The translations under genes were made by a program, and so were the position numbers. Below, one piece after another: positions 7,526-15,530 of a stretch of 28,491 nt of DNA. This DNA comes from JBJHAX01 sp050480705 (GTDB taxonomy: Bacteria > Actinomycetota > Nitriliruptoria > Nitriliruptorales > Nitriliruptoraceae), in contig JBJHAX010000026.1 in assembly GCA_050480705.1 (NCBI GenBank), positions 1 to 28,491 on the forward strand, written 5' to 3'. Positions within the stretch are counted from its first letter, which is position 1; every line of letters starts with the position of its first letter. The notes under the pieces were generated by a model. That model did no database searches and was not told where the DNA came from. It was given only the letters and a program-made list of their open reading frames with translations.

Positions 7526-7927
7526 TCAGCTGCAGTCGGCACCCGGGACGATGTCGCCGTCTTCGAGGTTGATGCGGTGCGGCTGGTCGGTGGCGGCGCT
7601 GTGCGCCATCGACAGGCAGCTTTCCTCGGGGTCGTACAGCACGACCGCGCCGACGGCCGGGTCCAGGCCCGGCGAGGGGATGTAGCCCTCTTCGCGGATC
7701 GTGTTGAGATCCTCGGGAAGCGCCCCGTTGTTCATCGTGCGGTGGCTGAGCACGATCACGTAGGCCGTTCGCAGATCTGACACCACCGTCGCGTCGCGAG
7801 CACGTTGCTGCTGCGTGAGATACAGCGGAATCGCGATCGCCGCCAGCAGCCCGATGATGATCACGACAACGAGCAGCTCGATGAGCGCGAACCCATCCGA
7901 GCTGTCGGGTCGATGCCCGCCACGCAC
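7526..7927 (-). CDS. Type IV pilin-like / pseudopilin protein
   Basis: Short secreted filament subunit of the type IV pilin or type II pseudopilin class. The prepilin peptidase site is G12|F13, followed by FALIELLVVVIIIGLLAAIA (13-32), the hydrophobic helix; E17 is the conserved Glu5 of the mature protein. Two cysteines (C104 and C132) near the C-terminus could form the disulfide loop usual in pilins. I chose GTG at 7927 because GGAAGG precedes it by 7 bases and it gives a normal 12-residue leader. ATG at 7999 or 8035 would also be in frame but lacks a ribosome site. The protein is 133 aa. No ATPase, platform protein or prepilin peptidase is nearby, so it is an orphan locus. Confidence 0.85.
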   Translation of the reverse strand: MRGGHRPDSSDGFALIELLVVVIIIGLLAAIAIPLYLTQQQRARDATVVSDLRTAYVIVLSHRTMNNGALPEDLNTIREEGYIPSPGLDPAVGAVVLYDPEESCLSMAHSAATDQPHRINLEDGDIVPGADCS

Positions 7928-8553
7928 GACGTGACCTTCCGTGTTCTGTCTGCCACACCGGGTGCGCGACGACGAACCGCGCCCCCGTGTGTGACGCATG
8001 GTCAATGTACGCGGTCGACGATCCAATGTCTCCATTTGAGCTGTGTGACGACTGTTGTTGCGTGAAGGGAGCATTGTGCTGCATCGTTTCGCAGACGGTG
8101 CCACGAGAGATCCGGAGGTCCGGCGCACGGGCCTATTGCCGACAGCTCCGCGGTGCCCGTGCGTGCGCGGCACCGATCCGCACCGGATGATCACGTCGTC
8201 ACACCGAACCGGGCCAGCCGCGTGACCGAAGACGGCATGCGCGGTGGCTGACCCTCGGCGGCGTTGGACTTGCGCCAAGACGGGTGGATTGGCGCGAAAT
8301 TGCGTGGAGGACCCGGAATAGGGGTCATCTCGTGCAGCTGCTAGGTTGACCGCACGCACCGATGGTCGTTGCCGCCACAACGCGAGGCGAATCCGGTCGA
8401 TGAGCCGATCAGCTCGGGGACCAGGCGCAGCGCAGCCACCTGATGTCGCGGTGCGCCGAACCCCTGCCCGGACGGTTCGATCACGGATCATGGACAGTCT
8501 CGCGGACGACGCGCAGTGCATCGTCATGTGACGCCGCCAACGAAGGAAATTTG
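7928..8553. other. Gene-poor divergent spacer
   Basis: About 626 bases between the pilin gene (leftward) and the ThDP enzyme gene (rightward). No convincing gene is seen. Weak TAnnnT boxes occur, for example TAGGTT at 8342-8347, but none has a good -35 partner at 17 bases. One clear inverted repeat (8272-8295) is listed separately. The spacer should contain the promoters for both flanking genes. Confidence 0.5.
8272..8295. promoter_or_regulatory. Operator-like inverted repeat upstream of the catabolic module
   Basis: GCGCCAA (8272-8278) and TTGGCGC (8289-8295) are perfect 7-bp inverted repeats separated by 10 bases, with half-site centres 17 bases apart. It lies about 260 bases before the first gene of the module. 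It could bind a dimeric regulator or form an RNA hairpin. No regulator gene is present nearby to pair with it. Confidence 0.35.
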
Positions 8554-10176
8554 ATGGTTGATGCGGGAGCCGCAGCGGTACAGGTGCTCTTGGACGCTGG
8601 AGTGGAACGTTTCTACACGGTCCCCGGCGAGAGCTTCCTCGAAGTGCTCGACGCGGTGGAGCAGAGTTCGACAGGTCAGTTGATCTCCACACGTCACGAA
8701 TCCGGTGCTTCGTTCATGGCCGACGCCGACGCGAAGCTGACGGGTGTCCCCGCCGTCTGCATGGCGACCCGCGGAGTCGGCGCCGCCAACCTTTCGATCG
8801 GCGTGCATACGGCGTTCCAGGATTCGACGCCGATGGTCGTGTTGTTGGGGCAGGCAGAGAGCACGATTCTGGGCCGCGAGGCGTTCCAGGAAGTCGACCT
8901 GCCCGCCTTCTATGGTCCGATCACGAAGTGGGCGACCACGGCGACGCGCTCCGACCGGATTCCCGAGCTGGTTGCGCGAGGCCTGCGGATCGCGACGTCC
9001 GGCAGGCCGGGACCTGTCATGATCGCGCTGCCCGCCGACCTTCTCACGCCCGACATCGGCGACGTCCCGATGCCCGCGTACGAGCGCCTGAGCCCGCAAC
9101 CGGGTCCTGACGAAGTCCAGGCGCTGGCACGCGCGCTGGCCGAGGCGCGACGACCTGTCGTGATCGCGGGTGGCGGTGCGCAGGGCGACCAGGAAGCCCT
9201 CATACGTTTCGTCGAACAGTTCCAGGTGGGGATCTACTCGAGCTACCGCCGCCAGGACGTCTTCCCCAACGAGCACCCGAACTACCTCGGTCACCTCGGA
9301 ATCAATGCTCCCGCCGAGACCTTGACCGCACTCGACGAGGCGGACCTCGTCGTCGTTCTGGGAAGCCGGTTGAGCGAGATCACGACACAGACCTACACCT
9401 ACCCAGGCCCGGGTTCACGCGTCATCCAGGTCGACACCGACCCTGAGGTCATCGGATTCGTCGTCCCCGTCGAACTCGGCATCGTTTCGACGGTCCCCAA
9501 CCTTCTTCACGCACTCGCAGCGTCGGCAACGAGAGCCACTGAACGTGACTGGTCCGCGGGCCACAACGCCTATCTGGAAGCGAGCACACCGCCGCCGGTC
9601 CGGGACGGCGACGGCATCGACCCGCGCCAGGTCTACACCTCCTTGGCCAAAGCGCTCCCGCCGGATGCCCTGATCGCCAATGACGGCGGCAACTTCTCGG
9701 GCTTCCTCCACCGCTACTGGCGCTACTCGCAGCCTCACAGCCAGTTGGCGCCCGCCAACGGCGCCATGGGGTACGGCGTTCCTGGTGCCATCGGTGGCAA
9801 GTTCGCTGACCCCTCACGAACCGTTGTGTCGATCGCGGGCGACGGCGGTTTCCTGATGACCGGTCAGGAGGTGGAAACCGCGGTGCGCTACGACCGACCG
9901 ATCGTGGTCGTCGTGTTGAACAACTCCCTCTACGGAACCATCGCGATGCACCAGGCCAACGCGTTCGGCAGGACGGCGGGCATCGAGATCAGCGATGTGG
10001 ATATTGCCGGGTTCGGTCGAAGCTTCAACGCGTCGGGCATGACCGTGGTCGATGCCGGCGAGCTCGATGACGCGTTCCGCGAGGCGCTCGCCAACGAGAC
10101 GACCACCGTCATCGACGTGCGAACCGATCCGGACATCATCAGCCCGACGAGCCGGCTGTCAGAACTGCTCGGATGA
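8554..10176 (+). CDS. Thiamine diphosphate-dependent enzyme (acetolactate synthase / 2-oxo acid decarboxylase family)
   Basis: Uses ThDP to activate a 2-oxo acid, giving decarboxylation to an aldehyde or carboligation. The 540-aa protein has the three-domain family layout. The N-terminal PYR domain contains E49 (TRHE), the cofactor-activating glutamate, and FQEVDLPAFYGPITKWA. A central domain follows (about 190-330). The C-terminal PP domain has AGDGGFLMTGQEVE (GDG at 429-431) and VLNNSLYGT (NN at 456-457), the Mg-ThDP motif. E49 argues against glyoxylate carboligase, which lacks this glutamate. ATG at 8554 follows GAAGGA; the upstream frame is not conserved. RraA-like and LDH2-like genes follow, so it may act on a 2-oxo acid made by one of them. 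Substrate unknown. Confidence 0.88.
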   Translation: MVDAGAAAVQVLLDAGVERFYTVPGESFLEVLDAVEQSSTGQLISTRHESGASFMADADAKLTGVPAVCMATRGVGAANLSIGVHTAFQDSTPMVVLLGQAESTILGREAFQEVDLPAFYGPITKWATTATRSDRIPELVARGLRIATSGRPGPVMIALPADLLTPDIGDVPMPAYERLSPQPGPDEVQALARALAEARRPVVIAGGGAQGDQEALIRFVEQFQVGIYSSYRRQDVFPNEHPNYLGHLGINAPAETLTALDEADLVVVLGSRLSEITTQTYTYPGPGSRVIQVDTDPEVIGFVVPVELGIVSTVPNLLHALAASATRATERDWSAGHNAYLEASTPPPVRDGDGIDPRQVYTSLAKALPPDALIANDGGNFSGFLHRYWRYSQPHSQLAPANGAMGYGVPGAIGGKFADPSRTVVSIAGDGGFLMTGQEVETAVRYDRPIVVVVLNNSLYGTIAMHQANAFGRTAGIEISDVDIAGFGRSFNASGMTVVDAGELDDAFREALANETTTVIDVRTDPDIISPTSRLSELLG

Positions 10177-10224
10177 GTTCCGCCCATCCGGGTCCTGCGT
10201 GACCGACGACGACGGAGGTTTCGA

Positions 10225-10902
10225 GTGTTCCATCGTGGCGAGTTCAATACGGAGATCGAGCGTCCTGACGCGTCGTTGCTCGAGGAGCTGAAGGGCTACG
10301 ACGTCGCGTTGCTCCACGAAGCCCACAAGCAGATGGGTGGATGGAGCCTGCTCGCGCCGGAGTTCCGCTGCACACCCGACGACGCCACCTGTGTGGGCGT
10401 CGCCGTGACGGCGTTGATGCCCGAAGGCGACAACCTTGGGATGTTCCACCTGCTCGAGGTGGCGCAGCCGGGTGATGTCATGGTGATGACCAGCGTGCAC
10501 GGGACGGGTCGTCTCGGAACCTTTGGTGACCTCGCAGCCGAGACGGCGAAGGCGCGCGGCGTCGCTGGTGTGGTGACCAACGGCACGATCCGCGACACCG
10601 AGGCCATCCGCAAGATCGGGCTGCCGATCTGGCATCGTGGCGTCAACGCGCTCGGGATGATTCAGCAGAAGGTCGTCGGGTTGAACATCCCGGTCGCCGT
10701 CGGCGCGGTGATCATTCGACCTGGCGCGGTCATCGTGGCCGGCGCGGACGGCATCCTCGTCCTGGATCCGCAGGACATTCCTGAGGTGGTCGAACGCGCC
10801 AAGAAGCGTGAAGCCGAAGAGGAAGCGATGCTCCCGCGCCTGCGGTCGGGAGAGACGGCCTACTCGATCCGGCAGGCAGCGAAGCGGGACGCAGCGGGTT
10901 AG
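10225..10902 (+). CDS. RraA / HMG-CHA aldolase family protein
   Basis: Related to the metal-dependent class II pyruvate aldolases that cleave 4-hydroxy-4-methyl-2-oxoglutarate or 4-carboxy-4-hydroxy-2-oxoadipate, and to the RNase E inhibitor RraA. The 225-aa protein shows GDLAAETAKARGVAGVVTNG (101-120) followed by TIRD with R123 and D124, which match the family substrate-binding Arg and metal-binding Asp. Homologues in catabolic clusters are usually aldolases or decarboxylases, and this context favours that over RNA regulation. GTG at 10225 follows GGAGG at 10214-10218. It lies 48 bases after the ThDP enzyme, probably in the same operon. Confidence 0.87.
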   Translation: MFHRGEFNTEIERPDASLLEELKGYDVALLHEAHKQMGGWSLLAPEFRCTPDDATCVGVAVTALMPEGDNLGMFHLLEVAQPGDVMVMTSVHGTGRLGTFGDLAAETAKARGVAGVVTNGTIRDTEAIRKIGLPIWHRGVNALGMIQQKVVGLNIPVAVGAVIIRPGAVIVAGADGILVLDPQDIPEVVERAKKREAEEEAMLPRLRSGETAYSIRQAAKRDAAG

Positions 10903-11005
10903 GCGGTACCCCTCTGCGACCTGGCGGCGCACAGCCTGACCCGGCTTGCCATTGCGGCGGCTGCCCCGGATGGCGCGACCATCCCCGTGTACCGAAGGGC
11001 TGGGA

Positions 11006-12082
11006 ATGACGATCCGTTCGTTCGATCCGAGTGCGTTGGCCGCCTGGAGCGAGGCGGTACTGCGCCAGGTCGACGTCCGCGCGAGTTATGCGGAGTCGTG
11101 CGCCCGGGTCCTTGGCGCGGCAGATCTGCAGGGGATCGATTCGCACGGCATCGCACGTCTGTCCTCGTACGTCGGAATGGTGGACCGCGGTGCGGTCCTG
11201 CCGGACGGTGAACCCGTCGTCGAACACAGCGGCAGCACCGGGACCGTCGATGCGCACAACATCCTCGGCCCCCCTGCTGCCGAGTTGTCGATGGACCTTG
11301 CCGTGCAACTCGCACGTGACCACGGCGTCGGCTGGGTGGCCACGCGCAACAGCAACCATTACGGCATCGCCGGATACTTCGCGAAGATGGCGGCGACACA
11401 GGGATTCATCGGTCTCTCCGGAACCAACGCGGGTGCGCGCGTCGCGCCTGCTGGGTCCGCGGTGCCCTTCCTCGGCACCAACCCGATCGCGATCGCAGCG
11501 CCGACGTCGGAAGAGCCGATGTTCGTGCTCGACATGGCGACGTCGGCGGCGTCGACGGGCAAGTTCGAGATCGCGGCCCGCGAGGGACGTCCCATTCCCC
11601 TCGGCTTCGGTGTCGACAGCGACGGCAACGCGACCGAGAACCCGGCCGACCTTGCGCAGGGCGGATGGCTGCTCCCGCTGGGAAGCTCGCTCGAACTGTC
11701 GAGCTACAAGGGTTCAGGCCTGGCGCTTGGCATCGAGGTCCTGTCGGCACTGCTGGTGGGGGGCCCGTATGGGCCGAACGTGACCAACATGATGTTCTCC
11801 ACCGGCGACAACCCTCCGATGGTCAGCCACTTCTTCTGTGCGCTGGATCCGGGAAGGTTCACCGACCCCGACACGTTCGCAGACAGGATGTCGGCGCTCA
11901 TGGCCGACATGCGTGCCCTGCCGCCGACGGACCCGCAGCGTCCGGTGATGACACCGGGCGAGCCGGAATGGCGTGAAGAACAGCGGCGACGCGAGCACGG
12001 CGTCCCGTTGGTGGACCCGGTGGTCGACGACCTGACGTCGCTCGGGGAACGGTTCGGCATCCCGTTCGTCGACCCGAACTGA
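11006..12082 (+). CDS. Malate/L-lactate/ureidoglycolate dehydrogenase family (LDH2) oxidoreductase
   Basis: NAD(P)-dependent 2-hydroxy acid to 2-oxo acid dehydrogenase of the LDH2/MDH2 fold, unrelated to classical Rossmann LDH. Landmarks are GIDSHG (H47), TRNSNHYG (115-120), GTNPIAIAAPT (157-167), DMATSAASTGK and SYKGSGLALGIEVL. The length of 358 aa is typical. ATG at 11006 begins the conserved protein; a weak GAAGGG precedes it. An upstream TTG at 10946 would only add a poorly conserved stretch. The gene ends the ThDP-RraA-LDH2 group. It could supply the 2-oxo acid for the ThDP enzyme or reduce an aldolase product. Exact substrate unknown. Confidence 0.88.
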   Translation: MTIRSFDPSALAAWSEAVLRQVDVRASYAESCARVLGAADLQGIDSHGIARLSSYVGMVDRGAVLPDGEPVVEHSGSTGTVDAHNILGPPAAELSMDLAVQLARDHGVGWVATRNSNHYGIAGYFAKMAATQGFIGLSGTNAGARVAPAGSAVPFLGTNPIAIAAPTSEEPMFVLDMATSAASTGKFEIAAREGRPIPLGFGVDSDGNATENPADLAQGGWLLPLGSSLELSSYKGSGLALGIEVLSALLVGGPYGPNVTNMMFSTGDNPPMVSHFFCALDPGRFTDPDTFADRMSALMADMRALPPTDPQRPVMTPGEPEWREEQRRREHGVPLVDPVVDDLTSLGERFGIPFVDPN

Positions 12083-12090
12083 GGTCACCG

Positions 12091-12106
12091 ACGCGCCGCG
12101 GCGCGT
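12091..12106. terminator. Perfect palindrome between convergent genes
   Basis: ACGCGCCGCGGCGCGT is a perfect 16-bp palindrome, 8 bases after the LDH2-family stop. A second small hairpin, CCGAC-GGC-GTCGG, follows at about 12125-12137. The gap separates convergent genes, so a bidirectional terminator is plausible. There is no U-run, and a protein-binding site is the alternative. Confidence 0.35.
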
Positions 12107-12187
12107 ACTCGAACCCGTGCGCTACCGACGGCGTCGGCCGCGCCGCTGGGGACGACGTGCGGCGGCCACGACGAACCGGGGTTCGGG

Positions 12188-13147
12188 TCAGCGGCTGTAG
12201 GCGGGCGCAGGGCCGCGCAAATCGTGCCAGACGTCGTCGATCGCTTCGAGCGTCCCGCCATCGAGTGCGGGTCCTCGCGCTGCGGCGACGTTGGATTCGA
12301 GATGCTCGAGTGACGAGACCCCGAGGATGACACCGTCCACGGCCGGGCGTCCCATCACCCATCGCAACGCGAGTTCGACGAGTGTGAGGCCGGCTTCGGC
12401 GGCCACGTCCTTGAAGCGGTCGACCGCATCGAACTGCGCGTCGTTCCAGTAACGCTCGTAGTAGACGGGGCGGGTCGTGAAGCGCGTTCCCGGAGCCGGC
12501 GTCGAATCGCGCTGGTGCTTGCCGGTCAGCAGCCCGCCTGCGAGCGGGTTGAACACATAGTTCGCGATCCCGAACCGCTCGAGGCAGGCGTCGTGTTCCT
12601 CCTCGATCCGCCGCGCGAGCAGGTTGTACATCGGTTGCGACACGGCCACACGCGGCCAGCCTCGTAGTTCGGCCAGACGCGCGGCGTCGGCGAGTTGCCA
12701 CGCCGCGTAGTTCGACATGCCCAGCTCGCCGATCTTGCCCGCCTCTTTCAACTCGTGGCACGCGGCGAGGGTTTCCTCGAGCGGCGTCCGTTCATCGGGC
12801 ATGTGGAGGTAGTAGAGGTCGATGCGGTCGGTTCCGAGCCGCGCCAGGCTCTCATCGCACGCTCGAATCACCGAATCGCGATCGAGGCGTTGCGCGTCTG
12901 CGGTCGCGGCAGACCTGCGGCTGCCGACCTTGCTGGCGAGGACGATGTCGTCGCGGAAACTGCTCACCGCACGCCCGACGATCTCCTCCGATCGGCCACT
13001 GACATACGAGTTGGCCGTGTCGAAGACGGTGATGCCGAGCTCGTATGCGCGTTGCACGGCGCGGATCGAGTCCTCTTCGTCGATCTGATCGCCGAGCGTC
13101 ATCGTTCCGAGGACCAACATGGCCGGATCTGATCTGCTGGCCTTCAT
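12188..13147 (-). CDS. Aldo/keto reductase
   Basis: NAD(P)H-dependent reductase of carbonyl groups with a TIM-barrel fold. The catalytic tetrad is visible: D43 and Y48 (FDTANSYVSGRSE), K73 (VLASKVG) and H115 (YYLHMPD). ELGMSNYAAWQL and NPLAGGLLTGK are typical of the AKR family related to the YajO/AKR11-13 groups. ATG at 13147 gives a 319-aa protein of normal length that starts just before the barrel; the ribosome site is weak. It is the only reverse-strand gene between the two catabolic blocks and diverges from the flavin monooxygenase gene. It may remove or recycle an aldehyde or ketone intermediate, which is inference. Confidence 0.9.
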   Translation of the reverse strand: MKASRSDPAMLVLGTMTLGDQIDEEDSIRAVQRAYELGITVFDTANSYVSGRSEEIVGRAVSSFRDDIVLASKVGSRRSAATADAQRLDRDSVIRACDESLARLGTDRIDLYYLHMPDERTPLEETLAACHELKEAGKIGELGMSNYAAWQLADAARLAELRGWPRVAVSQPMYNLLARRIEEEHDACLERFGIANYVFNPLAGGLLTGKHQRDSTPAPGTRFTTRPVYYERYWNDAQFDAVDRFKDVAAEAGLTLVELALRWVMGRPAVDGVILGVSSLEHLESNVAAARGPALDGGTLEAIDDVWHDLRGPAPAYSR

Positions 13148-13542
13148 GAACTCGTTGGGCGCATCGCTTGCTGGCAAGGTCGCGTCTTCCGCAGGTGACG
13201 GGCCAGCGAGTCTACACAGGGGCGATACGCGCCCCCCGGGATCGAATTCCGCGCATCCGCAGGTCGAATGACCCCTCTGCACGCGTCCCTGCGCATGATT
13301 GGAGGCGACCTGCCTCGGAGCCCACGTTGCCATCGAAGCGTGGTCGGCCGCCGCCGCATCGGTACGGGCCAGGCTGCGCGATTGCTGTTCGATTCCTGCC
13401 CGGTGCTACCGTACGACGGTTGGATGGAACGCATCGCGGCAGGGGAGCCGACCGTCGTGGGGGCCGGTCGATGTCGGGGCTCCGGTTTCGATGTCGCCGG
13501 AGGGCGTGATGCCGGCGTCGGATTCGCCCGAAGGGAGCGACC
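13148..13542. promoter_or_regulatory. Divergent regulatory spacer with direct repeat
   Basis: A 395-base gap between divergent genes. CGATGTCG occurs twice (13469-13476 and 13489-13496) in the larger context CCGGT(TT)CGATGTCG, exactly 20 bases apart, or two helical turns. It ends about 46 bases before the monooxygenase ATG. TTGCTG (13382-13387) and TACCGT (13407-13412), separated by 19 bases, are a weak rightward promoter candidate. No gene is seen in the gap. Confidence 0.35.
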
Positions 13543-14550
13543 ATGCAGTTCGGACTGATGCTCACGGGACTCGCCCAGCAGGACCCCGACAAGGATCTCG
13601 GCGAGCGCTTTCGCGACATGGTCCGCACGGTCGAAGTGTGCGATGAACTCGGTTTCGACTACGTCACCATGGGCCAGCACTTCCTCTCCGATCCACTCCA
13701 GCAGATGCAGGCCATCCCGGTCCTGGCACGACTGAGCGCGGTGACCGAGCGGATGCGCCTCGTTCCCACCCTGCTGACGCCGCACCAGAGTCCCGTCTAC
13801 ATCGCGGAGGTGCTCACGACACTGGACGTGATTTCGGGTGGACGGATGGGTGTCAACTTCGCCCAGGGCTACCGCGACGCCGAGTTCGAAGCGTTCGGCG
13901 TGCAGCGGTCAGAGATCGGGCGGCGGTTCGAAGCGACGGTCGAGACGGTTCTCGCGCTGTGGTCCGGCGAACCCGTGACGCGCCACGAGCCCTGGTGGAG
14001 CCTGGACGACGTGCGTCTGATGACCAGGCCGGTCCAGGACCCGCATCCGGAAGCCTGGGTCGCCGCGAACGCTGACGTCGCCATCAAGCGCGCTGCACGC
14101 TGGGGCCTGCCCTGGTCCGTCAACCCGCACGCGACCTTCACGATGCTGGAGCGCCAGATCGCGCTGTATCGCGAAACGCTGGAAGAGCACGGGCACGATC
14201 CCACCATCGGCCTTCCTCTGGGCCGTGAGCTGTACTGCGGAGAGACGCGCGAATCGGCACTGGCGGAAGCCGGTCCGTTCATCGCCGAGAAGTACACCTC
14301 GTACTCGCAGTGGGGGCAGGAGAAGGCGCTGCCGGGCGAGGAGGACTTCACGCAGCCGCTCGAGGAACTCGCTGCGGGACGGTTCATCCTGGGCTCGGCT
14401 GAAGATTGCATCGAAGAGATCGAGAAGTATCGCGCGTTCGGCATCGACAGGATCCACATGCGGGTGATCTGGCCGGGCATGGAGCTCGACCAGGCGCTCG
14501 AGGCGCTGGAACGGTTCGCGACGAAGGTGATGCCGGCCTTCCGTGACTGA
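13543..14550 (+). CDS. LLM-class (luciferase-like) flavin-dependent oxidoreductase
   Basis: TIM-barrel oxidoreductase of the bacterial luciferase superfamily, using FMN or F420. The 335-aa protein starts MQFGLMLTG and has ELGFDYVTMGQHF, PTLLTPHQSPVYIAEVLTTL, ISGGRMGVNFAQGY and the later RFILGSAEDCIEEIE, all typical of the alkanal-monooxygenase-like branch. Members insert oxygen next to carbonyls or open rings (RutA opens uracil), so this is the best candidate for the initial oxidative step of the pathway. AAGGGA lies 7 bases before the ATG. It leads a series of rightward genes reaching 20791. The cofactor and substrate cannot be decided from the sequence. Confidence 0.9.
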   Translation: MQFGLMLTGLAQQDPDKDLGERFRDMVRTVEVCDELGFDYVTMGQHFLSDPLQQMQAIPVLARLSAVTERMRLVPTLLTPHQSPVYIAEVLTTLDVISGGRMGVNFAQGYRDAEFEAFGVQRSEIGRRFEATVETVLALWSGEPVTRHEPWWSLDDVRLMTRPVQDPHPEAWVAANADVAIKRAARWGLPWSVNPHATFTMLERQIALYRETLEEHGHDPTIGLPLGRELYCGETRESALAEAGPFIAEKYTSYSQWGQEKALPGEEDFTQPLEELAAGRFILGSAEDCIEEIEKYRAFGIDRIHMRVIWPGMELDQALEALERFATKVMPAFRD

Positions 14551-14601
14551 CGCGGCGCCAGTACGCGGGCAGGACGTCGCCAGCGCGTTGCAGACTGAGC
14601 A

Positions 14602-14638
14602 GCGAGCCCGGCGGCAGGCTCGCATCGGTGACGCCGAT
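14602..14638 (+). promoter_or_regulatory. Two adjacent hairpins before the hydratase gene
   Basis: GCGAGCC (14602-14608) and GGCTCGC (14617-14623) form a perfect 7-bp stem with an 8-base loop. ATCGG-TGACG-CCGAT (14624-14638) forms a 5-bp stem directly after it. They lie between the monooxygenase stop and the hydratase ribosome site. They may limit read-through or protect mRNA ends. Confidence 0.35.
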
Positions 14639-14680
14639 GGTCGCCGCACCCTGAAAACCTGAACCGAGGAGCAGCACCTG

Positions 14681-15445
14681 ATGGCGTACAGCGAGGAAGC
14701 GAACGCGGCATTCGAAGCTCGCCGGGACGGCACCAGCCTGCCGCTGGTGCCCAACGAGATGAGCGACGAACAGGCGCTCGCTGCGCATCTTGCTGTGGCC
14801 GACCTGTTCGCCCAGAACGGGGATCAGATCGGGGGCTGGAAGATCGGCATGACATCGGGGGCTGCCCGGGATGCGTTCGGTGAATCGTTCCGCCCGTTCG
14901 GGTTCGTTCTCGACAGCCGCGTGTTCCACACGGGCGCATCGGTCGACTACCACGTGAATCTGCCCACAGGCATCGAGCCTGAGATATGTGTGAAGCTCGC
15001 AACCGAGCTTCGCGGCCCCGACGTCACGCCGGAGGCTGCCGAAGCGGCGGTCGAATCCGTCGCTCCGGGGTTCGAGCTGCTCGAGCAACGGGTCGTCGAT
15101 TCGGGATCGACGCAACGTGCGACGCGTCTGATAGACGGATTGAGCCATTGGGGGATGGTCGTCGGCGAGATGGTGCCGGTTGCGTTCCTCGATCGATCGG
15201 CCACGTGCGAGCTCTCCTGTGACGGCGAACTCATCGAGAAGGCGACCGCCAACGACGACCTCGTCATCGACGACATCTTCCTGTCGCTGTCGAGGCTGGC
15301 CAATCTTCTCCACGAGTTCGGCAGATCGGTCGAGCCCGGGCAGATCGTCCTCACGGGGTCGTTTGCGAAGGTTCCGGTGGAGACACCCAGCGAGTGGCGT
15401 GCTGCGTTCTCGGGGATCGGCGGGGTCTCGGTCCGCCTGCACTAG
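14681..15445 (+). CDS. 2-oxopent-4-enoate hydratase / oxaloacetate-decarboxylase-type (MhpD, FAH superfamily) protein
   Basis: Related to 2-hydroxypenta-2,4-dienoate hydratases (MhpD/XylJ) and 4-oxalocrotonate decarboxylases of meta-cleavage pathways. The hydratase makes a 4-hydroxy-2-oxo acid that an aldolase then cleaves. The 254-aa protein shows GGWKIGMTS, GIEPEICVKLATEL with the metal-ligand glutamates, PGFELLEQRVVD and QIVLTGSFAKVPVE, in the family order. GAGGAGCAGCACCTG places a good ribosome site before ATG 14681. Together with the RraA/HMG-aldolase-like protein it suggests a hydration-then-aldol-cleavage sequence. No ring-cleavage dioxygenase is nearby, so the substrate may not be a classical catechol. 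Confidence 0.87.
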   Translation: MAYSEEANAAFEARRDGTSLPLVPNEMSDEQALAAHLAVADLFAQNGDQIGGWKIGMTSGAARDAFGESFRPFGFVLDSRVFHTGASVDYHVNLPTGIEPEICVKLATELRGPDVTPEAAEAAVESVAPGFELLEQRVVDSGSTQRATRLIDGLSHWGMVVGEMVPVAFLDRSATCELSCDGELIEKATANDDLVIDDIFLSLSRLANLLHEFGRSVEPGQIVLTGSFAKVPVETPSEWRAAFSGIGGVSVRLH

Positions 15446-15506
15446 TGGCATGTGCGCGGCTCGCGCCACCGAGCCCGGTCGTCGCCGCGCTCGGTGCGCA
15501 GCGCAG

Positions 15507-15528
15507 GCCCGCACGGCCCCGTGCGGGC
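15507..15528 (+). terminator. 9-bp perfect hairpin after the hydratase gene
   Basis: GCCCGCACG (15507-15515) and CGTGCGGGC (15520-15528) form a perfect 9-bp GC-rich stem with a 4-base loop. It sits 62 bases after the hydratase stop. A U-rich tract appears only after the second hairpin that follows, so the two may work together. Confidence 0.45.
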
Positions 15529-15530
15529 GC

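Noticed and set aside
7987..8190. Small cysteine-rich reading frame (67 codons, with a CDDCCCVKGALCC stretch) on the + strand
   Set aside because: It has no ribosome binding site, lies in the promoter region of the pilin gene, and its codon pattern does not resemble the neighbouring genes. It is probably a chance frame.
8554..10176. Glyoxylate carboligase or biosynthetic acetolactate synthase
   Set aside because: The activating glutamate E49 is present (absent in glyoxylate carboligase), and no ilvN or ilvC lies nearby.
13380..13412. tRNA-like T-loop sequence GTTCGATTCC
   Set aside because: The flanking 5-base arms do not pair beyond one base, and no acceptor stem, anticodon arm or CCA end can be placed around it.
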